Below, piece after piece: positions 32,498 to 41,870 of a DNA stretch of 64,000 bases (position 1 is the first letter of the stretch; the number at the start of each line of letters is the position of its first letter). The DNA lies in contig JAYKKR010000042.1 in NCBI GenBank assembly GCA_036971615.1, forward strand, positions 205,068 to 269,067, in the 5' to 3' direction. The DNA is from Amyloporia xantha. Taxonomy: Eukaryota > Basidiomycota > Agaricomycetes > Polyporales > Adustoporiaceae. Under the pieces are notes generated by a model, which worked only from the letters and a program-made list of their open reading frames with translations, was not told the DNA's origin and ran no database searches. Both the position numbers and the translations under genes were made by a program.

Positions 32498-33076
32498 TCA
32501 ATCCTCGTCTTCCCAGTCACCAGCGTCGCCAGGGCGATCCAGCTTATGGCACGGCAGACATGGCAGACGTGTTTGGGGATTTACGGCGATGTCGTAGCTC
32601 CTTCCTTGACGAGGGGTGCGAAGGACGGCGAGAAGCGTATGGCTGGACCTCGGAGCCAAGTGTCGTAGATGGGGTGGTCTCGCCGATAGGAGGCGCATGC
32701 GACTGCGTACAGCGAACTTCTTCTGCTGTCGTAACACATGCAGCACCTTGTGGGGGAGGCGTGGTGAACAGTAGAGACAATTCGCGCACGAAATAGGGCC
32801 CGTCGACGAGGGAGGGAGGGTCTGCATTCTGCGCCCGCTTCTCATAATGACCCCACCACTCCTACGAGCATGGTCATCGGAGCAAGGTGCTCTCCGCATG
32901 TCCCGGGATACAGGTGCTCGGAGAGGGGAAGGAGGATGAATGTCTGCTGAGCTCACACAGGACGGCGAAGGATCAACAGCAGTGGAGACGGGTAGCAAGC
33001 CTGCTGCCTGCGACGTAAATGATCGTAACATGCTGCAGACAGAGCTTCCTGCATTATACGTGAGTATACTGCTCAT
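32498..33076 (-). CDS. Cassette 2: small Cys/His protein of the HPCDxGGW family
   Basis: A 192-codon frame, paralogous to 29028-28384. It keeps LPPSSTGPISCANCLYCSPR, then LPHKVLHVLRQ, and ends in a short form of the last block (RPGDAGDWEDED). HPCD has changed to RPGD, so the C-terminal motif is weaker than in copy 1 while the CxxC region is retained. No intron is seen. It lies in the same order relative to the TM gene and kinase-like gene as in cassette 1. Confidence 0.45.
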   Translation of the reverse strand: MSSILTYNAGSSVCSMLRSFTSQAAGLLPVSTAVDPSPSCVSSADIHPPSPLRAPVSRDMRRAPCSDDHARRSGGVIMRSGRRMQTLPPSSTGPISCANCLYCSPRLPHKVLHVLRQQKKFAVRSRMRLLSARPPHLRHLAPRSSHTLLAVLRTPRQGRSYDIAVNPQTRLPCLPCHKLDRPGDAGDWEDED

Positions 33077-33267
33077 ATTCTAGGTGAACTTGACTTCCTG
33101 ACCTGAATAGTTAGATGTTCCCGTTCCAGGCTGATCGCATTCAGGTCCTGAGTTCAACCGACTGCTTAATGCATCATTTTCACTATCGAACGACACCCCT
33201 CCAACGCTGCGTTCTCTTCGTAGCCTCTCCCGTTCCTTTTCTGTCGTTGTCTAATGGCAGGCTCTCG

Positions 33268-33738
33268 TTATATTGGGTAGGGCTTGAGGACGGAAACTAG
33301 TGAGCTTACCGAGATGTGCGCTCGAATATATCTGACTTCTTTACATAGGACCGAGATCTTACGTGAGAGGCCCTTCATCATCTCTTTTAGTTGTTGACCG
33401 AGAGTAGTAGCGCAATAGGTCGCGGTCCGGTATCGTTCAGCACGCCTGTGAACGCTGGTGTAATTGAGTTCCTGTGGTGGCACTACAATCATAGATGATA
33501 AGACGTACTTTGACAGCTGATAACTGGTAAGAGTTACGAAATTGCTCTCCACAAATAAGCCTTCCTCAGACACCGAGCGAAGAAGATATTCTGTGGCCTG
33601 CATTGTCTGATCGAAGGTTTGCAACTTCGTCGATGGTAATTGGCTATTAACGAGTGCCACGACAATAGGCAGCAGCCCAATAGTCCCAAGTGCACCTGTG
33701 ACAACACCCCAGATGTTGTAGGCCGCCCCCGCAGACAT
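33268..33738 (-). CDS. Cassette 2: single-TM protein with helical C-terminus
   Basis: Paralogue of 29680-29194: MSAGAAYNIWGVVTGALG and the following hydrophobic residues form the N-terminal membrane segment, then LPSTKLQTFDQTMQATEYLL and GQQLKEMMKGLSRKISVLC. A 51-nt intron with GTACGT..ACACCAG ends lies at the same place as in copy 1, but here it has no stop and is a multiple of three. Both spliced (139 residues) and unspliced (156 residues) products are therefore possible. The start is 408 bp from the divergent kinase-like start. Confidence 0.65.
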   Translation of the reverse strand: MSAGAAYNIWGVVTGALGTIGLLPIVVALVNSQLPSTKLQTFDQTMQATEYLLRSVSEEGLFVESNFVTLTSYQLSKYVLSSMIVVPPQELNYTSVHRRAERYRTATYCATTLGQQLKEMMKGLSRKISVLCKEVRYIRAHISVSSLVSVLKPYPI

Positions 33739-34146
33739 TTAGGAGCAAAAAGTCGAGTATGTTGATGTTGTCTGGACTCGCGATCGATACGTTCGGAGAA
33801 AGGGGATGGAACAGAACTCGGAGGTAAAACGTGATGACTTATTCATAAGTGGGGGTTCAAGGCTGTGCCTATAGCTAACGCAAGACATCGGCAAGAGTGA
33901 AAGCCAACCATCTCCGAATATGTGTTCGAACATGTTGAAACGGCGTGTTCAGAGTTTGCTGTTGCATGCGGACCCAACGCCGTTTACGCAGGACCTGAGG
34001 AGATCGATCGAGCGTAATTTATCACGTGCACAATCATTGGTTAAAGACATGATCTTGGCCGTATCTACATAAGCTTTTACTGGACTCAAGCTTTCTGTCA
34101 AAGACATCCCTAGTTCTCCAACTTGAGTCCTGCAAGTTAGCTGGTG

Positions 34147-35491
34147 ATGACTGGTCGCGCCCATCAGCTACCTTCGTATGCTCTGCTATCAGACGAAGAA
34201 GCACGGCAATACGCTGAGCTTACCCAGAGAGGAACTTACGATCTCGCCCCTGTGGAAAAGCTTTGGAGAGATCGCCAACCTCATTTGAAGAAATGTGGAT
34301 ATCAGTTAAGACCTCGTTACTGCCAGGAATGGTCCCCGTCGTGGTTAGGAACGAATCTTGATCCAACCTTCTGTGAGGATTCTATCATCCTAAATGTAAG
34401 TGACTTGACAGATCACTTCGTCTAAGACTCACACACTTAATTGCAACCCTCTTTACAAAGCGACATAATGTTATTGATGCGGTGTGCACCAGAGATAACT
34501 CACTGGTATCAATCAAAGCAACACGCAGTGACACCGAAGAGATCGCTATAGCCTCTTTTCTCTCGTCTCCAGAACTCATGAAGGATCCCACGAATCATTG
34601 CGTACCTCTTCTGGAATTTATGCAGGACCCTCTGGACTCCAATACGTCGTTCATGGTGATGCCTTATCTGCGACCATTCGATGATCCCGAATTCGGAGCA
34701 ATTGGGGAAGTCGTCGACTTTGTAAGGCAGACTCTTGAAGTGAGTTCGACAGCTAATGTATATACTTCACATGGAATTCAATTGCTAAATGATGTAGGGT
34801 CTTTGCTTTCTCCATCGACACCGGGTAGCTCATCGGTAGGTTACATCATGCATTGGGAGCATCAGGTCGCCCGCTCACTCGATGTAGGGACTGTGCAGCT
34901 GCTAATATCATGATGGACGGGCGTCCTTTGTTTCCGCACGGACACCATCCCATTCGACGTGACTATTCTGCGGATGCTATTTATGATGCTGTCTCACTCT
35001 CACGAATCGATCACCCTGTACGATACTATTTCATCGACTTCGGCATCTCGACTCGCTTTCCAAAAGGGGCTTCTCCATATGTCCTCGGTATACAAGGCAG
35101 GGATGAGGAAGTCCCCGAACTCTCCTCAGAAGTGCCATATGACGCATTCAAGGTCGATATATTTATCCTGGGTAATTTATATGACAAGGAATTCGTGCAA
35201 GTAGGCATTTCTTACTTCGTTTAGCTTCATTCCCTGACATATGCACAGAAATACCACGGATTGGAATTCCTTCAACCATTGTTAGACCTGATGAAGCAAC
35301 AACGGCCAGATTATCGGCCCTCCGCCGACGAAGCGTTGAAACTCTTCGAGGACATACGAACACAACTGAACAGCACTCTCCTGCGGTGGCGGCTCCGGTC
35401 CAGGACAGAGTCACAACCAGAACGTGTGTTATACGATACCGTTGCCGTGGCCCGGGAAGGGATGTATCATCTGAAACGCCTGGTGACCTAA
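34147..35491 (+). CDS. Cassette 2: protein-kinase-like protein
   Basis: Exons 34147-34395, 34461-34739, 34798-34835, 34888-35200 and 35249-35491 give 373 residues, with every exon the same length as in the first copy. The key residues are again present: VSIKATR (Lys), VAHRDCAAANIMMD (HRD) and YYFIDFGISTRF (DFG). Differences from copy 1 are scattered substitutions such as ARQYAELTQRGTYDL in place of TERYAELTEKGTYGL. With no frameshift or stop in either copy, both appear to be kept functional after duplication. The divergent neighbour is the single-TM gene at 33738. Confidence 0.85.
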
Positions 35492-36047
35492 GGTCAGCGT
35501 CCTGGAAACATCCTTGGTCTCGCTGGTTCTAATTTGTTATAGTCATAGAGCCCTTATGCCCACTGGGTGTTGAATAGTCTTATATGTGCTTCTTGCTTTC
35601 GTTTGCTTTCGATTTTGGGCGTAATTGCGATCATTACCCTTCAGGGAGATTTGACAAATATCATTATTATTTACAGTGGAACCAATTGTACTATCAGAGC
35701 ATGCTGAAAACGTTCCCTCGACATGGGCTTGTAATACTGATTTCGGTACAGGTATAACAGCTCAATTCTACTTTTTTAGAAGTGAGTTGCAACCACGATG
35801 GTGTGGTTTAGGCGAATATGGGCAAACTCAACGTTAGACGGCGGTGCTAATATGCCATATCAAACCCATACGTTGATATGAATCCGAAACACGGGCATGT
35901 CACTGGCATCGAGACAAATCAAGACCAAAGTACGCATTCCGAGACATAACACAAACAAAACAATTACACGAGCGCTATGATAAAAGCATTCCAAATTGTG
36001 TACGCCACGCACAAACTCGGTTTTAACTACACCATCCGTAACACAAA

Positions 36048-37718
36048 TCACTCATCATCATCGAATTGGATAGCGAAGCGAGAGTAAGGCTCGGCACCGG
36101 CTTTTGCCATCGTGTCCTCCGGTACGCAGAGGAACTTGTGTTCCACTAGCTCGCCGTCTTCTTCCACTTCCACGATCTGCACTAAGTGTACTCTACAGCC
36201 GTGTAAGCCAGGAGAACTTTGGGACGGGCAAGTTGAGTCTGAAACGCACCTGTCATAAGAATCCTCGATGCCGAAGGTCTTGCATGCTTGCATGAGCACT
36301 TTTGATACGAGATGCCGCCCGCGTGTCTTGAAGAGCGACTGGTTCTCCTCCGCCCCTGTGCCGTCGTCGAACTCGATCGTCACTACAAAGCGGTCGTCAG
36401 ATCTCTCGCTTCTGGGCTGCGAGGCAGCATCTGCGCTCATTTCGAGACGTATGTTAGTAACGCGTATCTACTACGTACGTCAATAGCGATGAAAAACCTA
36501 CCTTGCGACTGCGAGTTAGAAGGTCCAGCCACTGGGGCGTGATCCTGCGAGTGATGCCCTTTCTTGATTTCGGGCTTCTCTTCCTTGACTTTGGCAGGCT
36601 CCTTGTCATGACGACCTAAGACAAGTCAGGATTGCTGTAAGTGCAACTGCAGCTACTAGAACAATCCGTAGGTGTAACGCACTGAGCTGTTGCTGGCTGC
36701 TTGGGTTTTCGCCATTGTTTTCCACTGACAGAGCCTTCACAGCTGACGACGGGAGAGAAGATTTGCGATCAGGCTTGGGCTCCAATTTGATTACTGGCAT
36801 TATATCGGGCTCTTCCCGCACGAAAGACGCGTCCGCAGGTGCCTGGACGTCGTCGTGCTCGAATTCAGGTTCCGGTGACGGATCAGCAGATCGCTGTCTG
36901 CCCAAGCTTTCGCGATTCAGTGGTTGGTCTTGAGCCTGTTCATTATATTCAAGTTCTTCTTCGTCTTCCTCGTCGTCCTGGTCCTCGGCTTCCTGTTCGT
37001 CGTGGTTGTCCACAGCAGCTCGGTCACCATTGCTATCGTTGAGGACTGGGAGCATAATTTTGTCCTCAACCTCATTGACCTCATCATCGTCGTCGATGGT
37101 GGCCACGAATGAGGTCTCGTCAATGTCGTCGGCCACATTACGATTATTGAGGGAGGACGCTGATGAAGCCGGTGTCAAAGCTCCTACATGGGACAGCACT
37201 GCCTTTCCGGAGTTGCGTCGAGCAAATGCAGGCACAATGCTAGCTCTCGACAAACGTTTATTCGACGCATAGGATAAGAAGTCAGCCGATGGGACTGCGC
37301 CCGCCTCGTGCACAACGACACGGGATGGTGTCGCAGGAGGTAAAAGGCTCTTCCTTCCGGCATGAGCGTATGGAGCTTTCTTGTTAGATACCTCCACCGC
37401 CACAGAAGTCAACAAAGGGCTGATACCCTTCCAAGCGTTACAGTGGATTTTGACTTTCTGGCCAGTACAGCCAGGTATATCGTGTGTCACGAAGTTCAGT
37501 TCTCCATTCAAACCAAACTCTCGCATGGCAATCTGCACCGCATCCTATAGCAATGTCCATGACAATCAGTCATAAGTGAGCTGCAATATTCAAACAATAT
37601 GCCAACTTGCCTCGTATGTCTCTGGGAGAGGTATCAAGACATGTTCCTCTCCGTGATGCAACACAATCAACTCTTGCGATGATTTACGATCTGAATCAGC
37701 TATAGACCTAAAGAGCAT
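36048..37718 (-). CDS. Basidiomycete hypothetical protein with GC-AG intron
   Basis: Five exons: 37718-37611, 37544-36683, 36615-36502, 36430-36250 and 36192-36048, giving 469 residues. The first intron has a GCAAGT donor. The N-terminal domain (LIVLHHGEEHVLIPLPETYE, then DAVQIAMREFGLNGELNFVT) looks ubiquitin-like or PB1-like in rhythm, but I cannot assign it. A long disordered middle is rich in D and E (DDDDEVNEVEDK, DQDDEEDEEELEYNE). The C-terminal domain (DDRFVVTIEFDDGTG, VSKVLMQACKTFGIEDSYD, EHKFLCVPEDTM) is compact and ends in FDDDE. The frame-perfect joining of all exons supports the model. The start region is 348 bp from the divergent PEF gene. Confidence 0.7.
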
Positions 37719-37983
37719 TTTTACGCGTCCTAGTTGCCTGAGACGCCTCTCAGAGCACGCAGTAGAGTTTTGAGAAAGTTGTGGCCAGCAGCAACCGCGC
37801 GCCTTGGACGTGGTCGCGTATGTCACGTGAGCATCGCGGCGCGTCGCGATGCGCGTCTGTCCCCCTCTTGGGCTTGGCAAAATGCATCGATCCCTTGGCC
37901 CACAGATGAGGCGCTCCACTCTAGGCTGTGTCCAACAGTGTTGGATATCACAAGATATCCCAGTACGAGCTGCGGTTGCACGA

Positions 37984-37989
37984 TATAAG
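37984..37989 (+). promoter_or_regulatory. TATA-like element for the penta-EF-hand gene
   Basis: TATAAG lies 77 bp before the ATG at 38066, inside the 348-bp divergent spacer. Confidence 0.35.
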
Positions 37990-38065
37990 TTACGGTGCAG
38001 CACCCATTAAGTCAGACCGTCTTTCTATCTCACCCTCACACGCCGTCTTGACCGATTTTTGAGGC

Positions 38066-39299
38066 ATGTCTTACGGAGCGGTGCGTTGATAGACTGTCTC
38101 AAGGAAATGTTTGGCTCATTCAAAGAACAACGTGTCTCTAGCCCGGTGGTGGATACGGAGGTTCATACGGGGGAGCTTCAGGTGGGAGCTATGGGGGAGG
38201 ATATAGTGGCGATTATGGAGGATCCCCTGCCGGTGGTTATGGAGGATCTGGCTACGGAGGGTCTCCTGGAGGAGGCTATGGAGGGGGATATGGGGAGCCC
38301 GGTGGTTTTGCCCCATCCAGAGGACACACAGCACCACCGCCCGGAGCCGATCCTCAGTGAGTCAATATCCTGGACGAGCACTGTCAGGCATCTGAGACAG
38401 GTTCTACGAGGAGAGTTAACAACCATTTGCAGACTTTGGGGCTGGTTTATCGCAGTCGACACAGACCGCTCCGGCCAAATCAGTGTACATGAACTACGTG
38501 AGTCAACTGCTGGCTTTGATATGAAAACAGGGCTCAATATGGGACGTCTTTTAGAGAAAGCTCTTATGAATGGAGACTGGACACGTAAGTTGCAATTGTA
38601 TTCTGTGCCGTCTCCTGCTAACGGCGGCTGCAGCATTCGACCTCGACACTGTAAGGATGTTGATGGCAATTTTTGTGCGTGATATTCACGGTTGTATTCA
38701 CATCGATGCTGATGCCCAGTCTGAAGGATGTTGATCGCAGTGGGGCAATTGGATACAATGAGGTTCAATCACTCCCATGTATAACACGAGCACTAGCACT
38801 GATTCCACGTTAGTTTGCAGGCGTTTGGAAGTACATAAAGGTATACTCGCAGTGTTGTGATGGGGAAATGGTGCATGACCTGCTCTTCCAGGATTGGCAA
38901 AACGTATACAGGCACTTCGACCGTGACAGGTCGGGGACAATTGATGTCCGCGAGCTCCGTAATGCCTTAACACAATTCGGATACAACCTCACACCCCAGA
39001 TACTCAATCTCTTAGAGCGTAAATACGGTGAGCACCTTTACATGATCGCATTAGTTCTTTGTGTCTCATGACTAACCAACCTACCCTTCGGGGTAGACAT
39101 TCATGAAGGCTCTGGCATAGGCGCGAGCGGCTCTATGGGCACAGGCGCACCTCCCGGGATCACGTTTGACCGCTTCGTGCGCGCTTGCGTTGTGGTGAAA
39201 CAACTCACGGAGGCATTCCGGAGGCTGGACGCCAATAACGATGGGTGGATCCAGATAAACTACGAGCAGTTCATGAGCACGGTTCTCAGTGCGCCGTAA
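38066..39299 (+). CDS. PEF1: Penta-EF-hand calcium-binding protein (Pef1/ALG-2/peflin family)
   Basis: Nine exons give 255 residues: 38066-38080, 38142-38356, 38433-38497, 38555-38584, 38634-38674, 38727-38762, 38814-38840, 38892-39027 and 39097-39299. The N-terminus is a Gly/Tyr/Ser-rich low-complexity tail (repeated GGYGGSYGG), usual for PEF proteins, ending in PPPGADPQLW. EF-hands follow: VDTDRSGQISVHEL, then DVDRSGAIGYNEFAGVWKYI, then DRDRSGTIDVRELRNAL and LDANNDGWIQINYEQF, with the linker EKYD-like ERKYDIHEG. Family members sense Ca2+ and act in membrane trafficking, ESCRT/COPII contacts and, in yeast, polar growth. Exon lengths of 15, 27, 30 and 36 nt are notably small, and the exon-4 acceptor restores ELQKALMNGDWT. 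Confidence 0.9.
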
Positions 39300-39556
39300 T
39301 GGGTGAGAGAAGAAGACTAGTTCGGGTTCGATTGGCAGATTCCTCGGTTGGATGTCCCGGGCTGTATTGGGATGGCGAGTGTGGGCATAGTACAACTGCG
39401 AAATGTATGGAATATGTACGTGGAACCCATATTTATCTGACATGTCAATGCGAGCAGACAGGCACCACAATCTGTTCAATGGGAATATCGGGCGGCTCTT
39501 TAAACTTTGTTACCACGAGAAGCGCGAGCGCTGCGAAGTAGCTGCACAACGCATGC

Positions 39557-39563
39557 TATAAAT
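39557..39563 (+). promoter_or_regulatory. TATA box candidate for the C45 gene
   Basis: TATAAAT about 214 bp before the ATG at 39777. An 11-bp inverted repeat (ATACTGAGAAG at 39562-39572 and its complement at 39622-39632) follows directly. Confidence 0.35.
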
Positions 39564-39776
39564 ACTGAGAAGGCTTGGCAAAACTGCAGGAGAGAGCGTA
39601 CACCCTTATCATGCAGCGGATCTTCTCAGTATCTCTAAGTCAAGCCTCGGCCGGCCGAACGAAGAGTAAGGAACAAGAGGGTTGGCTGCGCCAGTGTTGA
39701 ACTTTGTGCCAGAACGCAGGGAGATGATAAGCCGGGACCTCTTCACCTTGAAGGGTCATTTCGCAGTGCTTCTGCT

Positions 39777-41102
39777 ATGGATCCCTGGCAGAACATCGTG
39801 CCCAGAGTCGAGCTGAGCGGTTCGCCGTACGAGGTTAGTAGGCCTTGTTCTCATTCATATCCCGATAGTGTCAATATACTAAGTTCAGTGTCGTGCCCAT
39901 AGATCGGTCTAGCCCACGGCCGCCTCCTCGCCGCTCAAATCTTCAGCCAACTCACCATCTACCGCGGCATCTTCATCGATACGTGCAAACTCGAATGGGA
40001 CCAGGTGCTCGACTTCGCGGCGCGGTTCCACGACACGATCGAGCGCCTGGCGCCCGATCTGCTAGAGGAGATGCGCGGGATCGCTGACGGGGTCGGGCAA
40101 TCGTCTGCCTACGGCGATAGGGATGCGGAGGTGGGGCTGCTGGACGTCGTCGCGCTCAACTGTAGGAGTGAGATTGCGCTGGGGCAGTGGGATGACGGGT
40201 GCACGGCCCTTGCTTGGAGGCTTCCGCCTGGGGCCGAGTCAGGGAAGGAGGGAAAGCATGTGCAGATATTGGCCCAGAACTGGGACTGGCGCACGAGTGT
40301 AGGAGGGAACTTGGTGATTGCATCGATCAAGCAAGAGGGGAAACCTACCATTTGGATGGTTATGGAGGTACGCGCGCAAACATGACCCATAATTGATATT
40401 CTGTATTTGAAATATCTGACTCCTGGAACTCTACTGCGTTGAACTCTCTAGCCGGGCATCGTCGGTAAAATAGGCTTCAACTCCTGCTCTGTCGGCGTTT
40501 GTCTCAATGCCATCCGTGCGCGCCCAACGGACTTTACCCTTCTGCCCAGCCACCTTCTTCTCCGCATCGCGCTCGAATCTACGTCTGCTGCTGCAGCCAT
40601 ATCCACCATCGAGTCTCTTGGCGGTTCAGCGTCAAGCCAGCATGTGCTCATTGCAGATGCACACGGGGGGCGCGGGCTCGAGCTCTCCCCTCGCGGCCCG
40701 GCTTATGTTGATGCAGATGCGGACGGGATCATAGTGCATACAAACCACTTCCTGCTAAACAAGCTGGTGGACGAGCCGCCGTGGCTTGCGGGCTCGCCTT
40801 TGCGGTTGGAACGAGCACGTGGCCTTTGCCAGGAAATAATCGGCGACGCGAGACGGGACGATGTAGGACTTAGCGAGGTCGTGGGCGCGAACGTCCTACG
40901 CCGCCGCGTGTTTGGGGACACGGTGGGTGCGCCGCAGGCAATTTGCTGCAGCCCTGATTTGGCGAGAGGAGGCCTTGCAAGCATTGAGACGCTGTTCAAT
41001 ATCGTGATGAGGTTTGAGGAAGGGCGAGACCCTGTAGCAGAGGTGGTCTTTGGAAGGCTGGGTAGCGGGATGGAGAGCGACGTTTATGATATGCCGTGGT
41101 AG
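39777..41102 (+). CDS. Peptidase C45 / acyl-CoA:6-APA acyltransferase-like Ntn hydrolase
   Basis: Exons 39777-39833, 39903-40367 and 40452-41102 give 390 residues. The signature SPYEIGLAHGRLLAAQI sits at the N-terminus and DDGCTALAW in the middle. In this family autocleavage before the Cys (here Cys119) frees the catalytic N-terminal nucleophile. Later blocks (AQNWDWR, IVGKIGFNSCSVGVCLNAI, NHFL) are also typical. The best-known member makes penicillin from isopenicillin N, but most fungal relatives have unknown amide or peptide substrates, and no other beta-lactam gene is present here. The length fits the family. No targeting signal is evident: the C-terminus is YDMPW, not a peroxisomal SKL-type end. 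Confidence 0.85.
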
Positions 41103-41870
41103 GCTTTTACAAACGTCAGTGCGCAGACATTTGGATCTCGGGCGAATGCTTTATGATGGGCCAGGATGAGAATAATGCATCTCCTCAAAGTGGGGAAAGG
41201 AATTTTGGATGCGGAGTCCGCACGTTACCTTGTTCTTGACTGCGGTGATAAGCGTTGAATACTTGAAGTACGTGAATGCCATTCTGATACGGCAGCATAA
41301 CGCGAAAAATGTGCCCCGAACCTCGAAGTAAATAGGTCTACTTTTTATTAGGACATGTATATTGGAATGTCAAGATCACGATCGAAGGCCAAATGTGGCC
41401 AACAAACGAGAGCCTTGAGGACATTCGGTTTCTGTTCCGCCGAAAGTTAGATACCCTCTATAATACGTGCAACATTTATTTGCTTCATACTGTCTGCAAT
41501 TATTGTCACAGTGCCTCATCATCGAGGTGCTCATATAAAATTTTGCAGGTTCTATGGCGACAAGAGGTGTTACCTACCTTATATGGCAAATGACAGTATG
41601 AACGCGATAAGTCATGGCGCTCCCCAGCGCCCTTCCCTTCTTGATTCCAGCTTGACTTTAGCACACACCCTAACGCCCTCATACTCATACCCCTCCGCTC
41701 GCGGCTAATTTGTCTCAGATACTCTCGGGTAAAACACGCGAGTGTGCACGTGGAGGGTTGTCTTCATTGCAGGCGCACGCCTTTCACGTGTATGAAACCA
41801 ATTTGAAGAGCGTGAGCAGGTCGAGTAAGCACCCTTCTCTGCTTCTCAGCTATACACCCCGAGCTTAGAC
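41103..41870. other. Intergenic spacer
   Basis: No gene seen. It holds the 3' flank of the C45 gene and the promoter of the RhoGEF. No clear TATA box is visible in the last 150 bp. Confidence 0.5.

Larger units (their letters stand above)
27930..35850. repeat. Tandem duplication of a three-gene cassette, about 4.08 kb period
   Basis: The block with genes at 28384-29028, 29194-29680 and 30067-31414 recurs in the same order and orientation at 32498-33076, 33268-33738 and 34147-35491. Start codons of the two kinase-like genes are 4080 bp apart. Non-coding flanks are also alike: 31415-31825 matches 35492-35853, and 28200-28330 matches 32215-32350. A piece at 27930-28190 belongs to an earlier unit. 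The sequence at about 31830-32190 looks unique to the junction. Confidence 0.85.

Noticed and set aside
32200..32796. 198-codon plus-strand frame
   Set aside because: It runs antisense to the paralogous Cys/His gene and is not conserved in the matching part of cassette 1.
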